Source of the DNA: Sporobacter termitidis DSM 10068
GTDB lineage: Bacteria; Bacillota; Clostridia; Oscillospirales; Oscillospiraceae
Direction of reading: 5' to 3'
DNA length: 64,000 nucleotides
Assembly (NCBI RefSeq): GCF_900130065.1
Contig: NZ_FQXV01000011.1
Coordinates: 1 to 64,000 of the forward strand
In this document: in pieces, positions 58,662 to 64,000 of the stretch
Layout: the number at the start of each line of letters is the position of its first letter
Numbering within the stretch: position 1 is the stretch's first letter
The notes under the pieces: generated by a model
Told to the model about the DNA's origin: nothing
The model's database searches: none
What the model saw: only the letters and a program-made list of their open reading frames with translations
Program-made: the position numbers and the translations under genes

Positions 58662-58703
58662 TATTCCCCCTGCACCCGCGGAGTCTTCTGCGGCGCGTTA
58701 CGA

Positions 58704-59115
58704 GTTCCCTCCTTCAGTCGCCTGCGGGCGACAGCTCCCTCGTCTGAGGGAGCCGGGGAAAGAGGAACGGCGGGCGATTGATAATCGCCCCTACGTAAGC
58801 CATAAGGGTTTCCATAGGGACGGCCATTGGCCGTCCGAACCGTGGTCCGGGGCGAAGCCCCGACGCGGGGGATGTGGATTCCCGCCTTCGCGGGAATGAC
58901 AAGGCGGAGCTGTGTAGCCCCAAAGGGGTCCGGGGCGAAGCCCCAATAAGCAGGGTCATAGGGGCGGCAGCCCCAGCGAGCATGAGCGAACCGCGCCGGG
59001 TGGCGCGTAAAATTGAGCGCTAGCGAGATTTATGCCAAGGCGGAATTCATTTCCGCCCGGCAGATTAAATCATCCGGGGCCCCCCGCGCGGCCTGCCGCG
59101 TGGGGAAATCGGGTG
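58704..59115. repeat. Repeat island: ctccttcagtcg element, palindromes, attccc core and G-tract element copy 5
   Basis: The island holds the ccctccttcagtcgcctgcggg...tctgagggagc element (58704-58755), the palindrome gggcgattgataatcgccc (58772-58790) and the attcccgccttcgcgggaat core (58878-58897). A broken GC-hairpin/G-tract element follows (58848-59115), ending next to the DUF1385 stop. No gene is visible in 58532-59121. Confidence 0.75.
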
Positions 59116-59121
59116 GGTAAA

Positions 59122-60069
59122 TTACCATTCGGCCTCGCCTTGCTTTTCGGGGATGACGAGCTTCAGAGACTCAAGCGCCACGGCCAGCATGTCGTCGTCC
59201 GGCTCCGCGGTGGTGAGCTTCTGGAGGGCCTTGCCGGGCGCGGAGAGTATTCTGGTAAAGAGGTTGTCGTACCGCCCGGCGAGCTTTAGCAGCTCATAGC
59301 TGAGCCCGACGACGACGGGCAGGAGCAGCAGCCGGAGCAGCATGCGCACGGCGGCGCTGGACCAGGTGGCCAGCGAGAAAACGAGGATGCTGACGATCAT
59401 GACGATAAACATGAAGCTTGTGCCGCACCTGGGATGGAGCCGCGACTGCCCGCGCGCGTTCTCCACGGTGAGCTCCAGCCCTTTTTCGTAGGTGAAGATC
59501 GATTTGTGCTCCGCGCCGTGGTAGGCCCAGACGCGCTGGATATCCTTCGCCTTTGTGGCCAGCCACAGATAGGCAAGGAAAATAAGGATACGCAGGACGC
59601 CCTCGGCGAGGTTGCGGAGGATGGAGCTCTTGATGAAGTCGTCCAGAAAGCCGGCCAGAAACGTCGGCAGCAGGATGAACAGCCCGATGGAAAAGGCGAT
59701 GCCGATGACGACGGCGAGCGTGATGATGAGCTTGTCCGCCTTTTCTCCCCCGACATGCTTTTCGATCCACTTGTCGAGCTTTGACGGCTCCTCGCGCTGG
59801 TCCTCCGGCATCTGCTCGGCCGAGAACATCAGCGCCCGGACGCCGTTGCCCATGGACGCGCCGAAGTTGACGACGCCGCGGATGATCGGCCAGCCGACGA
59901 TGGGATATTTGTCCTTCAAGAGCTTGATATCCTCGACCTTGGTGACGAGTCCGTCTTCCGTGCGCACGACGATCGCCTGCTTTTTCGGCCCGCGCATCAG
60001 GACGCCTTCGATGAGCGCCTGTCCGCCGATCGAGGTGCGGAAATTGGTATTTTCTTTCTTCTCAGACAT
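59122..60069 (-). CDS. DUF1385 membrane protein (YqhQ-like)
   Basis: The 315-residue product has the DUF1385 motifs SIGGQALIEGVLMRGP, YHGAEHKSIFTYE and SRLHPRCGTSFMF, with about four or five membrane helices. In clostridia this gene is usually next to prmC; here they are separated by the repeat island. Function is unknown to me. Confidence 0.9.
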   Translation of the reverse strand: MSEKKENTNFRTSIGGQALIEGVLMRGPKKQAIVVRTEDGLVTKVEDIKLLKDKYPIVGWPIIRGVVNFGASMGNGVRALMFSAEQMPEDQREEPSKLDKWIEKHVGGEKADKLIITLAVVIGIAFSIGLFILLPTFLAGFLDDFIKSSILRNLAEGVLRILIFLAYLWLATKAKDIQRVWAYHGAEHKSIFTYEKGLELTVENARGQSRLHPRCGTSFMFIVMIVSILVFSLATWSSAAVRMLLRLLLLPVVVGLSYELLKLAGRYDNLFTRILSAPGKALQKLTTAEPDDDMLAVALESLKLVIPEKQGEAEW

Positions 60070-60137
60070 TATGTTTATTTTATTCTCCTTAAGCCTTATG
60101 GATACGCGCGGCGCGCGGCGCCGGCGTTATAAGCTCT

Positions 60138-61571
60138 CTAAATGGAGCTGCTGACCGGCAGCTTGATGGTCACGCACAGGCCGCCGCCCTCGGCGTTCTC
60201 CAGAAGCAGGGTCCCGCCGTGGAACCGGATGATCTCGTCGCAGACGGCGAGGCCGATCCCGCTGCCGCGCTCCTTGGCGTTTGAGCCCTTGTAAAACTTC
60301 ATTTTGACGTGGTCGAGCTCGTCCTCCGGGATGCCCGGGCCAAAGTCCCGGATCTTGATATAGACAAAGGCGCTGTCCATATCCACGGAGACCTCGATCC
60401 GCTTCCCCTCGCGCCCGTATTTGGCGGCGTTGTCGAAAAGGTTTAAAAACACCTGCTTGAGGCGGCTCGGGTCGCCGGGGATGAGGGGCATTTCCTCCAT
60501 GTACGGCTCATAGACGAGCTCCAGCTCGTCCTGATGCAAAAGCTCCCTGTAGGTAAAGATCGAGTCCTCCAGCTCGGCGACGATATCGATCATCTCGATA
60601 TTGAGCGTGAAGCGCCCGTCCTCCATGCGCGTGAACTCCAGAAGCTCCTCGACCATCTTCGTCAGGCGCCGGGCCTCCTTCAGGATGATGGCGATGCCCT
60701 TCTTCGTCTCGCCGTCCATGTGCTCGTTGTAAATGAGCGTCTCGCCCCAGCCGGTGATGGCGGTGAGCGGCGTGCGGAGCTCGTGGGAAATGGAGGAGAT
60801 GAATTCCGTCTGCACCTTTTCCGACTGGGCGATCTTCAGCGACATCTCATTGATGGAGTCCACCATTTCGCCGATCTCGTCATGGTAGTCCTTTTTGATC
60901 TGTATCCCATAGCTGCCCTGGGCGATGCGCTTGGACATTTTTGTGATCTCGCTGACCGGCTCGATGACCGAGCGGATAAAGACAAGGTTGATGAACACGA
61001 CCAGCAGCATGATGACGCCCCCGAGGGCGACGACGGCCAGGATGCTGAAAATGACCTGCCTGTCCACGAGCTTCAGGCTCGTGACATACCGCATGACGCC
61101 GATAACCTGATTGCCCGAAAACCGCATGGGCGCCGAAACGGACATGATCCGCTCCCCTGTGGACGGCGCCGTGCCGCTCCAGGAGGAAATCTGGCCCGTC
61201 GATATCGCCCTGCTGATGTCCGGCGTGCCGGGCGACGACCCGGCCGAAATGCCGTATGTCGACCTCATGACCCGGCCGTCCGTATCGATAAACTGCAGCT
61301 CCAGCCTGTCGCTGTCGTCAAACGATTCCGTATACCTGTACGCGCCGTCGTAATAGTCGGCATTCGATTTGACCACGTAGTTTGAAAAGAAGTCCGTGGC
61401 CGTTTTGGCCTTTGTCTCAAGCCCCGTCTGCACCGTCGAATAATAATTGGAGTAAATGAACAGCGAAAAAGCCAGAATGACCACCAGCACCGTAATGAGA
61501 ACAATGAGGACGCTGCTCCTGATCCACCGCTGCCGCAGCCCGCTGGAATGCCGTTTTTCATTTTTCCTCAT
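60138..61571 (-). CDS. Sensor histidine kinase (PhoR/WalK-like)
   Basis: The 477-residue product has two membrane helices (about 19-38 and 175-200) around an extracytoplasmic sensor. A HAMP domain follows, then the H-box SSISHELRTPLT with the phospho-accepting His, an N-box (NLFDNAAKYG), and G-boxes (DFGPGIP, GSGIGLAVC). The ATG at 61571 follows aaaggtggtgag. The partner regulator is the next gene upstream, 260 bases away because a repeat island intervenes. Confidence 0.93.
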   Translation of the reverse strand: MRKNEKRHSSGLRQRWIRSSVLIVLITVLVVILAFSLFIYSNYYSTVQTGLETKAKTATDFFSNYVVKSNADYYDGAYRYTESFDDSDRLELQFIDTDGRVMRSTYGISAGSSPGTPDISRAISTGQISSWSGTAPSTGERIMSVSAPMRFSGNQVIGVMRYVTSLKLVDRQVIFSILAVVALGGVIMLLVVFINLVFIRSVIEPVSEITKMSKRIAQGSYGIQIKKDYHDEIGEMVDSINEMSLKIAQSEKVQTEFISSISHELRTPLTAITGWGETLIYNEHMDGETKKGIAIILKEARRLTKMVEELLEFTRMEDGRFTLNIEMIDIVAELEDSIFTYRELLHQDELELVYEPYMEEMPLIPGDPSRLKQVFLNLFDNAAKYGREGKRIEVSVDMDSAFVYIKIRDFGPGIPEDELDHVKMKFYKGSNAKERGSGIGLAVCDEIIRFHGGTLLLENAEGGGLCVTIKLPVSSSI

Positions 61572-61653
61572 GTTCTCACCACCTTTCAGTGTTTCTGACG
61601 TTCCCCGTACGGGACAGTGGAACGGCGGGAGCGGCCCCGACGCGGGGGCGTGG

Positions 61654-61827
61654 ATTCCCGCCTTCACGGGAATGACAACGCGAGGTGGGCCCGGCGGGTC
61701 TGGACGAGCCCTACGGCCTCTTAAACGGGGTCCGGGGCAAAGCCCCGAAGGGGTTTGGGGCTTTGCCCCATTGCGGGGTCATAGGGGCCGCAGGCCCCTA
61801 TACCTTGATATTGGGCGGGTGGGTGGG
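61654..61827. repeat. Repeat island: attccc core and G-tract element copy 6
   Basis: The attcccgccttcacgggaat core (61654-61673) is followed by GC palindromes and the hairpin ataggggcc-gca-ggcccctat (61781-61801). GGGCGGGTGGGTGGG (61813-61827) then lies four bases from the response regulator stop. Confidence 0.85.
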
Positions 61828-61831
61828 TTGT

Positions 61832-62518
61832 TTATAATCCCCACTTGTAGCCGTAGCCCCACACCGTGGTAATAAAGCTCGGATTCGTCGGGTCGTCCTC
61901 GATCTTGATGCGCAGCCGCCTGATGTTGACGTCGGCGATCTTCAGCTCGCCGAAGTAATCGCGCCCCCAGACCGTGTTGAGAATGTCCTCCCGGGAGAGG
62001 GCCTTGCCGGGGTTGTCCATGAACATTTTCATAATGGCGTATTCCACCTGCGTCAGCTTGATGCGGACGCCGCTTTTTTCCAGCGTCCTGTTCCGCGTGT
62101 TCAGACGGAAGGGGCCCTGGACGATCTCCCCGGTGTCGTACTGCTCCGTGCCGCCTGTACGCCTGTACAAGGCGTCGATGCGCGCGGTGAGCTCGGCGGG
62201 GGAAAAGGGCTTTGTCACATAGTCGTCGGCACCCGTCATGAGGCCGGTGACCTTGTCCATCTCCTGGGTCCTGGCCGTCAGCATGATGATGCCGATGTGG
62301 GGATCGGAGGCCCTGATTTTGCGGCACACCTCAAACCCGTCTATGTCCGGGAGCATGATATCCAATATGGCAACCTTGATGTCGGGATTGGCCTTCAGCT
62401 GTTCGAAGGCCTCCGCGCCGGTACCGGCCTCGATGGCCTCATACCCCGCCCGCTTCAGGTTGATGACCACAAAACTGCGTATGCTTGTCTCATCCTCAAG
62501 TACAAGGACTTTTTTCAT
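61832..62518 (-). CDS. OmpR-family response regulator
   Basis: The 228-residue product has a receiver domain (acidic pocket EDE, phospho-acceptor Asp in ILDIMLPDIDG, Lys in VTKPFSPAE) and a C-terminal winged-helix domain (LTQVEYAIMKMFMDNPGKALSR in part, IRRLRIKIEDDP). It is the partner of the histidine kinase downstream. Confidence 0.95.
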   Translation of the reverse strand: MKKVLVLEDETSIRSFVVINLKRAGYEAIEAGTGAEAFEQLKANPDIKVAILDIMLPDIDGFEVCRKIRASDPHIGIIMLTARTQEMDKVTGLMTGADDYVTKPFSPAELTARIDALYRRTGGTEQYDTGEIVQGPFRLNTRNRTLEKSGVRIKLTQVEYAIMKMFMDNPGKALSREDILNTVWGRDYFGELKIADVNIRRLRIKIEDDPTNPSFITTVWGYGYKWGL

Positions 62519-62587
62519 GCATATCCTCCTTTGTCCGCCATAATAAATGCCGTATCGATGAAATTTTTATAATTTGTTTAAGAGTTT

Positions 62588-63943
62588 TCAGGAAATGATG
62601 CCCGTTGCCCAGTCCGAGTAAAGGAGCCGGAAGCCGTTTATGATCTGCGTTTTGTCCGCGGTGATGCCTGTGACCGACGCCAGAATCTCGGCGGCGTAAA
62701 CCATATCCCCGTCCCCGTGCTCCTCCAGCCTGAATCTCCCGGCCATTGCCGCCCTGTCGAACCTGTTGTCGCCGGAGAGCGTGTAAATTTTCAGGAACTC
62801 TATCGGCGTCTCGCCCGGGGCGGAAATATACGAGAAAATCAGCGTCCTCTCGCCAGCGACGGAATCGTCGCGCCGGACGGAGATGTTTTTCCAGTCGTCC
62901 GCGCTTTTCCAGTCGTCCGGCAGGATGAGATACCAGCCGTCGGAAAAATCGTGGTATGTCGTAAAGACCTTGCTCCGGTACCCGTACTTGTTGTAGGCAT
63001 ACCAGTCGATAACGTAATATTTCGTATCCGCGGAAGACCCCAGCAGCCTGGGGAAGGGGACCTCCGTCACTTTGTCGTTGTTGATGTCGGTGCTGTATGC
63101 CGCGTAGCTGCGCAGGGTGTCCTTGCTGACGCCGCCGGATGTGTCGGCGGTGATGTTATACAGGCCGCCGTTGACCCAGGTCAGGATATCCGTGACGACG
63201 GTTTTGCCGCTGCCGCTGCTTTCAATGAAAAGGGCCGGCGATTCGTCCAGGAGCCTGCCCTTTATGACGTAGGAAATGGACTCGATGCCTTTTGACAGCT
63301 GGGCCGTTTTGGCGTCAACCTCGCCGTCGGCCCGGAGGGAATACATATCCGCCTGCCCGGGCTGCTCGGAGGAGGGCAGCCGAACGGCCATAACGTCCGG
63401 ATTGCCGTCGTTGTCCATGTCGCTGACAGAAAGCTGCGTATAGTCGTCGTCCGCCAGGGAGACATGCTGGCCGCCCTTGATGGAATAAATGTTCATGTGC
63501 GTCAGCGACGCGCCCATCTGCCAGCCGACAATGAGCTCCATGGTGCCGTCGCCGTCCAGGTCGGCGTAGCGGATGCTCTCGATCCCCGTACCGTCGCCTT
63601 CGATCACGTCGGCGGTCTTATAGGTCGCGCCCGACTGCTGGAGAATATAAATTTTAAGGGGCTTGTCCCCCGTCGTCCTGAAAAACGCGATGGCCTCGTT
63701 CTGTCCGTCACTGTTGAGGTCCTTCAGCTGCACGGACTGACGGTTCGGGCCGGCCGTCGGCGGCGAATACTCGGCGCCTGTCGACAGCACCGTATTGATC
63801 TGCTCCTGGAGCTTGAGAAATTCCTTCGACGGCTGAGGCAGGCTGTACAGCTCGTTGGCCGTAATGCTGAAGCAGCCCGACAGAGCGACGACGGCAAAAA
63901 GCAGGCACAATACTGCCGCCGCATATCTTCCGAAACGATGCAT
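62588..63943 (-). CDS. Lipoprotein with FG-GAP/VCBS-like calcium-loop repeats
   Basis: The 451-residue product has a signal peptide with lipobox ALSGC (about residue 24). At least four loops of the DxDxDG type follow (DLNSDGQNE, DLDGDGTME, DMDNDGNPD, DINNDKVTE), as in beta-propeller/VCBS proteins. I infer an extracellular calcium-binding propeller. It lies 70 bases upstream of the two-component genes on the same strand. aaggaggagg precedes the ATG. Confidence 0.8.
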   Translation of the reverse strand: MHRFGRYAAAVLCLLFAVVALSGCFSITANELYSLPQPSKEFLKLQEQINTVLSTGAEYSPPTAGPNRQSVQLKDLNSDGQNEAIAFFRTTGDKPLKIYILQQSGATYKTADVIEGDGTGIESIRYADLDGDGTMELIVGWQMGASLTHMNIYSIKGGQHVSLADDDYTQLSVSDMDNDGNPDVMAVRLPSSEQPGQADMYSLRADGEVDAKTAQLSKGIESISYVIKGRLLDESPALFIESSGSGKTVVTDILTWVNGGLYNITADTSGGVSKDTLRSYAAYSTDINNDKVTEVPFPRLLGSSADTKYYVIDWYAYNKYGYRSKVFTTYHDFSDGWYLILPDDWKSADDWKNISVRRDDSVAGERTLIFSYISAPGETPIEFLKIYTLSGDNRFDRAAMAGRFRLEEHGDGDMVYAAEILASVTGITADKTQIINGFRLLYSDWATGIIS

Positions 63944-64000
63944 CGCGCCTGCCTCCTCCTTAGAAATATAGATATAATATATCGATATATTTTAGCATAT

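Overview
The window looks like a chromosomal segment of a high-GC, spore-forming, anaerobic member of the Clostridia. Oscillospirales-like is my best guess, inferred from gene content and base composition rather than from any database search. Supporting genes are the spore genes spoVAD/spoVAE and spmA/spmB, an AbrB/SpoVT-type regulator, the clostridial SCIFF peptide with its radical-SAM maturase, a CtsR-controlled clpC operon, a small 2[4Fe-4S] ferredoxin and many lipoproteins. I saw no tRNA, rRNA, prophage or CRISPR array.

Layout. 1-305: 3' end of a transposase. 363-1137: promoter, leader, rplU and rpmA. 1151-3785 (minus): a SecA paralogue and a small membrane protein. 3857-8192: glpK, a DegV protein, and a surface protein fusing stalk domains to a sugar-binding-protein fold. 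8201-10111 (minus): an Fe-S protein and galE. 10252-11690: spoVAD-spoVAE. 11703-15656 (minus): permease, DUF3870 protein with a possible structured leader, and a WXG100-like/LRR fusion. 15693-19344 (minus): ctsR-mcsA-clpC with a clear CtsR operator. 19690-24258: ferredoxin, trmN6, a 270-bp tandem repeat, rsmI, abrB (minus), spmA-spmB. 24251-30235 (minus): diguanylate cyclase, a zinc-ribbon/Big_2 membrane protein, 3-methyladenine glycosylase, rsmA, glycosyltransferase. 30460-35560: pgk-tpiA-gpmI-eno. 35600-38060: polar amino acid ABC transporter. 38167-42038: DUF4349 lipoprotein, GerMN lipoprotein (minus), APC permease. 42326-44024 (minus): SCIFF maturase and SCIFF peptide. 44141-49440 (minus): Orn/Lys/Arg-type decarboxylase, AraC-type regulator, two SDRs, DUF1700 protein, PadR regulator. 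49564-52730: M23 peptidase, C39-like protein, S66 peptidase. 53130-60069 (minus): DUF2156, pgsA, rimO, recX, recA, prmC, DUF1385. 60138-63943 (minus): histidine kinase, response regulator, FG-GAP-like lipoprotein.

The most unusual observations are these. (1) The substrate-binding lipoprotein at 35663-36487 reads as a circular permutation of the SBP_bac_3 fold. (2) A dispersed GC-hairpin plus G-tract element sits against the stop codons of several unrelated minus-strand genes, always in the same orientation; in galE and the SCIFF maturase it seems to encode the last residues. (3) A WXG100-like tandem is fused to BspA-type leucine-rich repeats. (4) Nearly three 270-bp tandem repeat copies interrupt the conserved trmN6-rsmI neighbourhood. 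(5) spoVAD and prmC appear to lack ATG/GTG/TTG starts (ACG and ATC instead). Several intergenic stretches are mosaics of small palindromic repeat families.
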